A stretch of DNA of 5,169 bases from Silvimonas sp. JCM 19000. GTDB taxonomy: Bacteria > Pseudomonadota > Gammaproteobacteria > Burkholderiales > Chitinibacteraceae. Below the pieces are notes generated by a model that was not told the DNA's origin, made no database searches, and saw only the letters and a list, made by a program, of their open reading frames with translations. Position numbers and translations under genes: made by a program. The stretch spans positions 1 through 5,169 of the forward strand of contig BBFD01000297.1 in NCBI GenBank assembly GCA_001313065.1, in the 5' to 3' direction. Positions 1-5,169 of the stretch are shown one piece after another. Each line of letters starts with the position of its first letter. The first letter of the stretch is position 1.

Positions 1-384
1 ACGCCAGCGTGACCGAACCGCTGGAGGTGCTGGCGGCCATGGGCGGCTTCGAGATTGCATGATGGTCGGCGCCTATCTGGCGGCCGCCGCCCGCCGCGTG
101 GTGATACTGGTCGACGGCTTTATCGCCACCGCCGCCTTGCTGGTGGCCAGCCGCATCAATCCCACGGTGTTGGAATACTGCATCTTCAGCCATTGCTCGG
201 ATGAATCCGGTCATGCCTTGCTGCTGCAGCATCTGGGCGCCAAAGCCATGCTCAAGCTCGATCTGCGCCTGGGTGAGGGCAGCGGGGCGGCGCTGGCGTT
301 GCCTTGGTGCAAGCCGCCTGCAAATTGCTGAACGAAATGGCTTCGTTTGACGAGGCCGGTGTCAGCGAACCCGACGGTGCGTGA
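1..384 (+). CDS. cobT: Nicotinate-nucleotide--dimethylbenzimidazole phosphoribosyltransferase CobT (C-terminal part; two frame breaks)
   Basis: CobT transfers the phosphoribosyl group of nicotinate mononucleotide to 5,6-dimethylbenzimidazole, giving alpha-ribazole-5'-phosphate for the lower loop of cobalamin. Only about the last 127 residues are present; the family is usually ~350 aa. Reading starts in frame at position 3 ([19 protein letters not shown]) and hits TGA at 60-62. The family motif GFEIAMM continues in another frame from the ATG at 59, so one base (probably an A) is missing there. That frame carries [16 protein letters not shown] and the motif [12 protein letters not shown], whose Glu codon at 275-277 matches the family's catalytic base. 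It then stops at 329-331, but the typical tail [19 protein letters not shown] continues from 304 in a third frame to TGA at 382-384, implying a second missing base near 303. Corrected for these two losses the C-terminus is normal. The identity is secure; whether the breaks are errors or real mutations is inference. The end overlaps the cobS start. Confidence 0.94.
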
Positions 385-1141
385 CCAGCTGCGCGTGTTT
401 TTTTGCGCGCTGGGTTATTTCACGCGCATTCCGATCCCGGCCTGGGTGGGTTACCAGGCCGGCGATCTGGACCGCGCGGCCCGCTATTTTCCGCTGGTGG
501 GCGGGCTGGTCGGGCTGATTGCAGCCGTGGTGTTTGGCCTGGCGCACTGGCTGTGGCCGTTGCGCGTGGCTCTGCTGCTTAGCACGCTGGCGACGGTGTA
601 TCTAACCGGCGCTTTCCATGAGGATGGCCTGGCGGATTCGGTCGATGGCCTGGGTGGCGGCTATGAACGCCATCGCGTGCTGGAAATCATGCATGACTCG
701 CGCATAGGCAGCTTTGGCGCAATGGCTTTGTTGTTAGCGCTGGCCATCAAGATTGAAAGTCTGGCAGCGTTGCCGCCTGGGCTGATCCCGGCCGTGTTGC
801 TGGCGGTACATGCCGGTAGCAGGCTGGTGGCCGTCAGTTTGCTGGTGACGCTCGATTACGTGCGGCCGGAAGGCAAAGCCAAGCCGGTGGCCACGCGGCT
901 GAGCGGCGGCGGTTTGCTGCTGGCGCTGGGGTGCGGCTTGCTACCGCTGGCTTTGCTGCCATGGCGCTGCGCTGTGCTGATCCTGTTGGTGTGGCTGGCG
1001 CTGCGCTGGGCGATGGCGCGTTATCTGCTGCGTCGTCTGGGCGGTTATACCGGCGATACCCTGGGCATGACGCAGCAACTGGCCGAACTGGCGGGCTATC
1101 TGGTGTGCGCGGCATGCGTTTATACCTCGTTCGCCATCTAG
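377..1141 (+). CDS. cobS: Adenosylcobinamide-GDP ribazoletransferase (cobalamin synthase) CobS
   Basis: CobS is the integral inner-membrane enzyme that joins adenosylcobinamide-GDP to alpha-ribazole (or its phosphate), closing the nucleotide loop. The GTG at 377 gives 254 aa, the usual size, beginning [19 protein letters not shown], which fits the family's N-terminal pattern (QLR-FF-A---FTR-P). The frame is open further upstream (TTG 347, GTG 359), but those starts would extend into the cobT tail without adding recognisable sequence. No strong ribosome binding site precedes 377; coupling to cobT, which ends at 384, is likely. Visible motifs are ARYFPLVGG, the acidic metal/substrate motif HEDGLAD with Asp90 (residues 81-90), MHDSRIGSFGA (105-115) and GGYTGDTLG (222-230). 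Several hydrophobic leucine/alanine/valine-rich segments fit a multi-pass membrane protein. The frame is uninterrupted even across a run of seven T at 398-404, in contrast to several neighbouring genes. The last 28 bp overlap cobC. Confidence 0.96.
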   Translation: MRDQLRVFFCALGYFTRIPIPAWVGYQAGDLDRAARYFPLVGGLVGLIAAVVFGLAHWLWPLRVALLLSTLATVYLTGAFHEDGLADSVDGLGGGYERHRVLEIMHDSRIGSFGAMALLLALAIKIESLAALPPGLIPAVLLAVHAGSRLVAVSLLVTLDYVRPEGKAKPVATRLSGGGLLLALGCGLLPLALLPWRCAVLILLVWLALRWAMARYLLRRLGGYTGDTLGMTQQLAELAGYLVCAACVYTSFAI

Positions 1142-1656
1142 CGGTGCCCGCCGGGGCGGGCATTTGTTATGGTCGCCTCGACCTGCCCGCAGTGGCGCCC
1201 AGTGCCACGCAACTGGCCGATCTGCGCACCGTTTTGCCCAACGCTGCGCGCTGGTTTTCCAGCCCGGCGCAGCGTTGTCTGAGCCTGGCCCACGCCCTGC
1301 ATGCCGCCCCGCACATCGAACCCGCATTGCAAGAACTTGACTTCGGCCAATGGGAAGCTTGCGCGTGGTCAAACATTGGTGCGGCGGCGTTGGATGCCTG
1401 GATAAGTGCTGGCTATGATGGCGCAGCGCATGGCGGAGAAAGTCTGACTGCCCTGCAGCAACGCGTGTGGCATTGGGCAGACGCTCTGGCTACGCAACAG
1501 GCAGCCGCACAAGCGGTGGTCGCCATCACCCACGCAGGTGTGATCCGCGCCTTATGGTCACGGACGCAGCCCTTTGAAGCCTGCTTGCGCCGCGCGGTAC
1601 CGCACGGCGAACTGATCGTGCAGGACTGGCCACCGGCCGGGCTGCCGCCGGGATAA
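1114..1656 (+). CDS. cobC: Histidine phosphatase family protein, probable alpha-ribazole phosphatase CobC
   Basis: This is a 180-aa member of the histidine phosphatase (phosphoglycerate-mutase-like) superfamily. In this operon it most likely removes the 5'-phosphate from alpha-ribazole-5'-phosphate or from adenosylcobalamin-phosphate. The ATG at 1114 gives MRLYLVRHLAVPAGAGICYG, placing the phospho-accepting His at residue 8 after Arg7, exactly where the family has its RH motif. Other family features are CYGRLD (18-23), SSPAQRC with Arg54, LQELDFGQWE (72-81), GGES (107-110) and the second catalytic His140 in AITHAGVIRAL. The usual proline after RH (RHPxP in many CobC proteins) is replaced by Leu-Ala-Val, a deviation outside the core catalytic residues. 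A longer in-frame reading upstream to 931 lies inside cobS and is rejected. The start overlaps cobS by 28 bp, and only three bases separate the stop from cobU. The superfamily is certain; the CobC role is inferred from context plus the ELDFGxWE/CYGRxD pattern. Confidence 0.9.
   Translation: MRLYLVRHLAVPAGAGICYGRLDLPAVAPSATQLADLRTVLPNAARWFSSPAQRCLSLAHALHAAPHIEPALQELDFGQWEACAWSNIGAAALDAWISAGYDGAAHGGESLTALQQRVWHWADALATQQAAAQAVVAITHAGVIRALWSRTQPFEACLRRAVPHGELIVQDWPPAGLPPG
1145..1162. repeat. Perfect GC-rich hairpin just after the cobS stop, inside cobC
   Basis: TGCCCGCC (1145-1152) and GGCGGGCA (1155-1162) are perfect inverted repeats separated by two bases; sterically a 7-bp stem with a four-base CGGG loop is likelier. 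It begins three bases after the cobS stop and 31 bases into cobC, where it encodes part of the VPAGAG stretch. No T run follows (ATTTGTTATGG), so a terminator is unlikely. It could slow ribosomes, protect the upstream mRNA or be a chance product of GC-rich codons. Confidence 0.45.
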
Positions 1657-1659
1657 ACC

Positions 1660-2236
1660 ATGCAAAAGACGTTTTTTGTTGGGAGGGGCGCGCTCAGGCA
1701 AAAGCGCGCTGGCCGAGACCATTGCACTGCGCAGCGGCCGCCGCGTTACCTATATTGCCACCGCGCAATGCACGGCTGACGACAGCGAGATGACGCACCG
1801 CATCGCGCAACATCAAGCGCGGCGCCCGGCGCACTGGCACACGCTGGAGCCTGCCGATCTGCCTGATGCCATCGCCAGCGAATGCATTCCGGGCGGACTG
1901 GTGCTGGTCGATTGCCTGACGGTATGGCTGGCCCAGCAATTATTTCCGCCCGGTCACACCTTTGCGCCGGACCAGCCGTATCACCCGCCGCTTGAGTGGC
2001 AGCGCGAGCGTGAACGCTTGCTCGAAGCCATTGCCCGCGCCCACGGCGATCTATTGCTGGTCAGCAACGAGGTCGGCCAGGGCATCGTGCCTATGGGGGC
2101 TGGCAACCGCGCCTATGTGGACCACGCCGGCTGGTTGCATCAGGCTGTGGCGCAGCGTTGCGACAATGTGCTGTTTGTGGCGGCTGGCTTGGCGCTGCCG
2201 CTCAAAGGCGTTAATCCGGTCAGTATTTCAATCTGA
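1660..2236 (+). CDS. cobU: Bifunctional adenosylcobinamide kinase / adenosylcobinamide-phosphate guanylyltransferase CobU (one frame break near the start)
   Basis: CobU phosphorylates adenosylcobinamide and then transfers GMP from GTP to form AdoCbi-GDP, the substrate of CobS. The ATG at 1660, three bases after the cobC stop with GGGA just upstream, reads MQKTF and then leaves frame in a run of six T (1672-1677). The main frame resumes at 1676, so with five T the start would be MQKTFLLGGARSGKSALAE, the normal family beginning. The corrected length is 191 aa, close to the ~180 aa usual for the family. The P-loop GGARSGKS is at 8-15. His51 in AQHQARRPAHW aligns with the histidine that becomes guanylylated in Salmonella CobU (His46). 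LVDCLTVWL (82-90) and VSNEVGQGIVP (134-144) are also conserved. Internal TTG starts at 1676 or 1679 would keep the P-loop but lack the first strand, so they are less likely. The frame break looks like one inserted T. This is the last cob gene before a gap of 235 bp. Confidence 0.94.
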
Positions 2237-2248
2237 AATTCGCTTGTG

Positions 2249-2300
2249 GATCATCAGGTCGATTTCATCACCCTGATTGATCTTTCCAATATCTTTTTTT
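2249..2300 (+). terminator. Possible rho-independent terminator after cobU
   Basis: An inverted repeat starts 13 bases after the cobU stop. GATC-ATCAGG (2249-2258) pairs with CCTGAT-GATC (2272-2282) with one bulged T at 2278 and a loop of about 13 nt. A short TTT (2283-2285) follows, then a run of seven T at 2294-2300. The position is right for ending the cob operon, but the stem is only moderately GC-rich, the loop is large and the long T run lies 11 nt past the stem. It could instead be a protein-binding palindrome. Confidence 0.35.
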
Positions 2301-2302
2301 AA

Positions 2303-2333
2303 TTGATCGTTATTTATCGGGCGGCGCAATAAT
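2303..2333 (+). promoter_or_regulatory. Weak sigma-70-like promoter candidate for the fimbrial operon
   Basis: TTGATC (2303-2308, four of six matches to TTGACA) is followed after 19 bp by AATAAT (2328-2333, five of six matches to TATAAT), within a stretch only about one third G+C (20 of 60 bases at 2281-2340). The spacing is longer than the 17 bp optimum, so this is a tentative call. It would leave a leader of about 130 nt before the pilin gene. A promoter somewhere in this gap is expected because the function changes and the next gene has its own strong ribosome binding site. Confidence 0.25.
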
Positions 2334-2337
2334 TGCG
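2325..2337. repeat. Perfect 13-bp palindrome (operator-like) over the putative -10 region
   Basis: CGCAAT-A-ATTGCG is a perfect inverted repeat with 6-bp arms around one central base. It lies in the intergenic gap about 135 bp before the pilin start and overlaps the AATAAT candidate -10 box. The repeat itself is seen directly; a role as a repressor or regulator site for fimbrial expression is inference. Confidence 0.5.
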
Positions 2338-2410
2338 ATTCGTCTCATCCAGACACGTCCCGCTCTTGCGTAAATTCTGCAGCGCACCACGAATAAAACC
2401 CCAAGGTTTA

Positions 2411-2433
2411 CGGATTGGCGTTATGCAATCCCG
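2411..2433 (+). other. Possible leader hairpin upstream of the pilin gene
   Basis: CGGATTG (2411-2417) can pair with CAATC-CCG (2426-2433) with one bulged C and an 8-nt loop, 39 bases before the pilin ATG. It is too far from a T run to be a terminator. It might affect mRNA stability or translation of the pilin, but a short imperfect stem of this kind can occur by chance. Confidence 0.2.
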
Positions 2434-2459
2434 ATTGACCCTGTTCACGCTAACCCATC

Positions 2460-2466
2460 AGGGAGG
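2460..2466 (+). promoter_or_regulatory. Strong Shine-Dalgarno site for the pilin gene
   Basis: AGGGAGG ends five bases before the ATG at 2472. It is the clearest ribosome binding site in the window and fixes the start of the pilin, fitting a gene that must make a large excess of subunits over chaperone and usher. Confidence 0.8.
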
Positions 2467-2471
2467 CCGTC

Positions 2472-3005
2472 ATGTTTATTCAGCGTCTGCTTGTTTGCTC
2501 CGCCCTTGGTTTACCCACTGCCGCATTTGCCGTCAGTAATAACACCCTGCAATTCCTCGGGGAAATTACCAGCCAGACTTGCGAAGTTACTGTTAATGGC
2601 AACAAGAATCTGCCCGTTGTGCTGTTGCCCACGGTCCAGGCCAGCAAGATGGCCTCCGCCAACGCCGCAGCGGGGCGCACCGAATTCACGCTTGAAGTCA
2701 AAGGCTGCACCAGTGCCAGCGCCAGCACCAGCACGGTCGTTAAAACCATTTTTATTGCCACCACCCCCGATGCGGGCGGCCGTATGACCAATACCGGTAG
2801 TGCCGGCAATGTCAGCCTGCGCATTGTTGATCCGCAGGATAGCTACAAGGAGGTGCCGCTCACGGGTGGCGGCGAAACCGGCCTGACCCTGGCGGCTGGC
2901 GCGGCCGACGGCGTACGCAAATACGCGGTTGAATATGTGGCCGATGCGCAAGTGACTGCCGGTACGGTGACCGGCGCTGTGCAATATGCAATTTCTTACC
3001 AGTAG
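2472..3005 (+). CDS. Type 1-like fimbrial major subunit (FimA/PapA-family pilin)
   Basis: This secreted 177-aa structural pilin has the size and layout of chaperone-usher major subunits. The signal peptide is residues 1-20 (MFIQRLLVCSALGLPTAAFA), with cleavage predicted after AFA. The mature N-terminus VSNNTLQFLGEI has the alternating hydrophobic residues of a donor-strand extension. The conserved cysteine pair is Cys37 (in SQTCEV) and Cys79 (in VKGCT), the usual single disulfide of the pilin fold. The C-terminus QYAISYQ has alternating hydrophobics and a penultimate Tyr, the classic chaperone-recognition strand. The middle is rich in Ala, Ser, Thr and Gly, as usual for pilins. The start is set by a strong Shine-Dalgarno site five bases upstream. 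The frame is intact. It is the first gene of the fimbrial block and overlaps the chaperone start by 20 bp. The family is clear, but the exact fimbrial type and hence a gene name cannot be assigned. Confidence 0.92.
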   Translation: MFIQRLLVCSALGLPTAAFAVSNNTLQFLGEITSQTCEVTVNGNKNLPVVLLPTVQASKMASANAAAGRTEFTLEVKGCTSASASTSTVVKTIFIATTPDAGGRMTNTGSAGNVSLRIVDPQDSYKEVPLTGGGETGLTLAAGAADGVRKYAVEYVADAQVTAGTVTGAVQYAISYQ

Positions 3006-3776
3006 ACCCGGGCGCAACCGGCTGGCGGCCCTCTGCCTGAGCGTCGCCATGCCGGTCTGGGGCGGGGTCACTTTACCGAATACGCGGGTAATTTATCCAG
3101 GCGGCGCGGCGGCCCATACCGTGCAGGTCAGTAATTCCAGCGATAGCCCCTATGTGGTGCAGATATGGGCGGATATTGCTAATCCGCTTTCGACACCCGA
3201 GCAAGCGGATGCACCTTTTTTTAATTTCTCCGGCTTTATTCCGGATTGATCCGGACGGCGGCCAGAGTGTGCGTATTGTTTATTCCGGCGATATTGCACA
3301 ATTACCCGCCGATAAAGAAACAATATTTTATCTGAATATGGTGCAAACGCCGCCGCGCAATTCGGCATTGGCCGGGCAGAACCAACTTAAAGTGATATTG
3401 CGCGACCGACTTAAATTATTTTATCGGCCCGCCACCATTAAAGGAACGCCGACCGAATTGCCGCAACGTCTGCAATTCCGCTTTAAAGCGCCCGATCAAT
3501 TGCTGGTCACCAATACCAGCCCCTGGTTTGCCTCAGTGGTCAAGGCTCGCGTGCAATTGGCCGGGCAATGGCAGGAACTGGATCTGGACATGATTGCCCC
3601 GGGCGCCAGCCGGAGCTGGCGCTGGCCGCTCGCCGTTTCAGCGCTGCCGCTGCCTTTGCATTTTTTCTTTGATCAACGACTATGGCGGTATCACCGAAGC
3701 ACAAACCACGCTCAGCATTGCTGTGCCGAAGGCGGATCTGCTTGAGTCTGGGGCTGGGTTTGATCATGGGCCTTAG
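2986..3776 (+). CDS. PapD/FimC-family periplasmic fimbrial chaperone (two frame breaks)
   Basis: The chaperone binds pilins as they enter the periplasm, lends its G1 strand to complete their fold and delivers them to the usher. The ATG at 2986 lies inside the pilin gene and opens with a basic, then hydrophobic signal peptide (RNRLAALCLSVAMPVWG). The mature protein has TRVIYPGG, with Arg34 in the place of the conserved PapD Arg8, and VQVSNSSDSPYVVQIW. The frame stops at TGA 3247-3249, but after a run of seven T (3216-3222) the family sequence continues in the next frame. With six T it reads APFLISPALFRIDPDGGQ. Next come FYLNMVQTPPR and RLKLFYRP, whose Lys143 corresponds to PapD Lys112. A second shift at 3661-3670, again one T too many, is needed to reach INDYGGITEAQTTLSI and the TAG at 3774-3776. 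The corrected length is 262 aa, slightly long for the family. The core (3181-3480) is 49% G+C by hand count, clearly below the neighbouring genes. It overlaps the usher by 95 bp. Confidence 0.94.
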
Positions 3777-5169
3777 TCGCGCCGACATGCCCGGCACCGT
3801 TGAATTTGATGCCGAGATGCTGGTGGGCAAAGCCATTCCTGCCAGCAGCCTGGCGCGCCTGGGTAAAAGCGCGCAGGCAGCGCCCGGCCCTTATGAAGTC
3901 GACGTGTTTTTTAAACCAGCGCTTTGTGCGGCGCACGCTGCTTGACTTCGCGCTGGATGCGCAAGAGTCACTCAGCGCTTGTCTGTCCGCCGCGCTGTTG
4001 CATGAGGCGGGCATCCAGCTCACGCCCGCCGACGTGGCCAGCGGCGACTGTCGGCCGATCGGCTTATGGATAGCCGCGGCCAGCGCCCGCTTTGACAGTG
4101 GCCGCTTGCGGCTAGACCTGTCGGTGCCGCAAAGCGCGCTGATTCCGCAGCGCTCCGGCGCGGTTGCGCTGGAGGAACTCGACGCCGGCGAGACCATGGC
4201 GTTTATCAATTACGACGCCAGCGCGTATTGGTCCATGGCAGGCCGTACGCGGGCCCCTGAACTGTTTGCCAGCCTGCAATACGGCGGCAACCTGGGTCTG
4301 TGGCAGTTGCGCCAGCAAGCCAGCGCCAGGGGGGCGGGCAGCCAGTTACAGTGGCAAGCCAGTCGCAGCTGGCTACAACGACCCTTGCCGCAGTGGCAAA
4401 GCCAGCTGGTGTTGGGCGATGCCGCCACGCCCGGCAATCTGTTTGGCAGCGCCATGCTGCGGGGCGTGCAGATGGCGACCGATGAACGCATGCTGCCCGA
4501 CGGCTTGCGCGGCTATGCGCCGACCGTACGCGGTATCGCGGCCAGCAATGCGCGCGTTACTTTGCGCCAGGATGGCAATGTGCTGTACCAGACCACCGTC
4601 GCGCCCGGCGCCTTTGTCATCGACGATCTGTACCCAGCGGGCGTTAACAGCGATCTGCAGGTCGAGGTGGCCGAAGCAGACGGGAGCTCGCAGCACTACA
4701 GCCTGCCCTATATCGCCTTGCCGCAATCATTACGCCCAGGCCAGCACCGGCTGGCCTGGGCGCTTGGCGTGCTGCCGGAATATGGCAACGCCCCCCTCGG
4801 ACAGCTTGAGCTGCAAGCCGGTATCAGCAATGCCTTGAGCCTGCGTGGCGGCCTGCGCGGTGCGCGGGATTACGGCGCGATTGCAGGGGGCATGGTCTGG
4901 GCCAGCACGCTGGGCGCGCTCGGGCTCGATCTATTACTGGCGCAAGGGCAGGGCAGCGCTGCCAACTGGCAATGGTCGGTGCGCTGGAGCCAGCGTTTGT
5001 CCGGTTCCGATACCCGTCTCGGGGCCGAGCTGACCCAACGGCACGCAGGCTGTATCGACTTTGCCGAGACGCAGCGGGCCAGCCGCCTTGCTTGCGCCGG
5101 CGCGACGCGGCTATGGTCTGTGAGTGGCGGCCAGACGCTAGGGCGCTGGGGCCAGCTATTTGTCGCGGC
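3682..5169 (+). CDS. PapC/FimD-family outer-membrane fimbrial usher (N-terminal ~495 aa; one frame break; cut by window end)
   Basis: The usher is the outer-membrane pore that recruits chaperone-subunit complexes and polymerises the fimbria. The ATG at 3682 lies inside the chaperone's INDYGG motif and gives a long signal peptide, basic then hydrophobic, ending LSRA (34). No better start is seen downstream. The N-terminal periplasmic domain begins GTVEFDAEMLVG. GPYEVDVF then runs into six T (3907-3912) and the frame ends at TGA 3943-3945. With five T it continues as VDVFLNQRFVRR, the expected family motif, and stays open to the window end. A cysteine pair, Cys100 and Cys123, fits the N-terminal domain disulfide. 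The barrel follows with ARFDSGRLRLDLSVPQ, AFINYDASAYWS, LVLGDAATPGNLF, MLRGVQMATDERMLPDGLRG and RGYAPTVRGIA (276-286). The plug domain lies at about 281-353 (LYQTTVAPGAFVIDDLYPAG, ending LRPG), and more barrel strands follow. About 300-350 residues should lie beyond the window. The family is certain; fimD or papC naming is not justified. Confidence 0.95.

Noticed and set aside
931..1113. N-terminal extension of CobC upstream to position 931
   Set aside because: The extra sequence lies wholly inside cobS, and the ATG at 1114 places the RH motif at the normal distance from the N-terminus.
2435..2440. TTGACC as a -35 box close to the pilin gene
   Set aside because: It matches well alone, but no -10-like sequence lies 15-19 bp downstream, where the Shine-Dalgarno region sits.
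2333..2539. 68-codon plus-strand frame crossing the gap before the pilin
   Set aside because: It lacks a ribosome binding site and family resemblance, and runs into the pilin signal peptide in another frame.
2511..3071. Long minus-strand open frame of 186 codons opposite the pilin gene
   Set aside because: It mirrors the pilin, has no recognisable domain, and the plus strand shows signal peptide, disulfide pair and C-terminal recognition strand.
3712..4209. 165-codon minus-strand open frame opposite the usher N-terminus
   Set aside because: Shadow of the GC-rich usher; its serine/alanine-rich sequence has no domain, while the plus strand matches usher motifs.
4164..4838. 224-codon plus-strand open frame in the usher region
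   Set aside because: It is out of frame with the usher, and is rich in Arg, Pro, Cys and Ala, as expected for a shadow frame; the overlapping frame carries clear usher motifs.
1..5169. CRISPR array, tRNA or rRNA gene, insertion sequence, B12 riboswitch
   Set aside because: No regularly spaced repeats, RNA-gene signatures, transposase motifs or B12-box-like leader were seen; coding sequence fills nearly all the window.

Overview
The window holds two neighbouring gene blocks, all on the + strand, in GC-rich Gram-negative DNA. Positions 1-2236 carry the end of a cobalamin (vitamin B12) nucleotide-loop assembly operon: cobT (C-terminal part only), cobS, cobC and cobU. Positions 2472-5169 carry the start of a chaperone-usher fimbrial operon: a major-pilin-like subunit, a PapD/FimC-family periplasmic chaperone and the first ~495 residues of a PapC/FimD-family outer-membrane usher, cut by the window edge. 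The usher and the outer-membrane fimbrial system show a Gram-negative host. The cob gene order, the protein style and the base composition suggest a betaproteobacterium, perhaps of the Neisseriales/Chromobacteriaceae type. That placement is an impression, not a search result.

The cob genes work together. CobU makes AdoCbi-GDP from adenosylcobinamide, CobT makes alpha-ribazole-5'-phosphate from dimethylbenzimidazole, CobS joins the two halves in the membrane, and CobC removes the 5'-phosphate. The genes are tightly packed: cobT/cobS overlap by 8 bp, cobS/cobC overlap by 28 bp, and cobC/cobU are 3 bp apart. No B12 riboswitch is visible, so any leader control lies upstream of the window.

The 235-bp gap at 2237-2471 is AT-rich in its middle. 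It contains a terminator-like inverted repeat after cobU, a weak sigma-70-like promoter candidate overlapped by a perfect 13-bp palindrome, a possible leader hairpin and a strong Shine-Dalgarno sequence before the pilin gene. The pilin is exported and capped by the chaperone, then polymerised through the usher. The three fim genes overlap (20 bp and 95 bp), which implies translational coupling. Tip adhesin and minor subunit genes would be expected beyond 5169.

The most notable anomaly is six reading-frame breaks in 5.2 kb, in genes whose conserved motifs otherwise continue intact across each break. Four (cobU, chaperone twice, usher) are each explained by one extra T in or next to a run of T. 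Two (cobT) are single-base losses. The simplest reading is homopolymer and indel sequencing error, and all genes are annotated here as probably functional, with corrected reading frames described. Real decay, phase variation or slippage cannot be excluded from the sequence alone. I see no convincing novel system; both blocks belong to well-known families.
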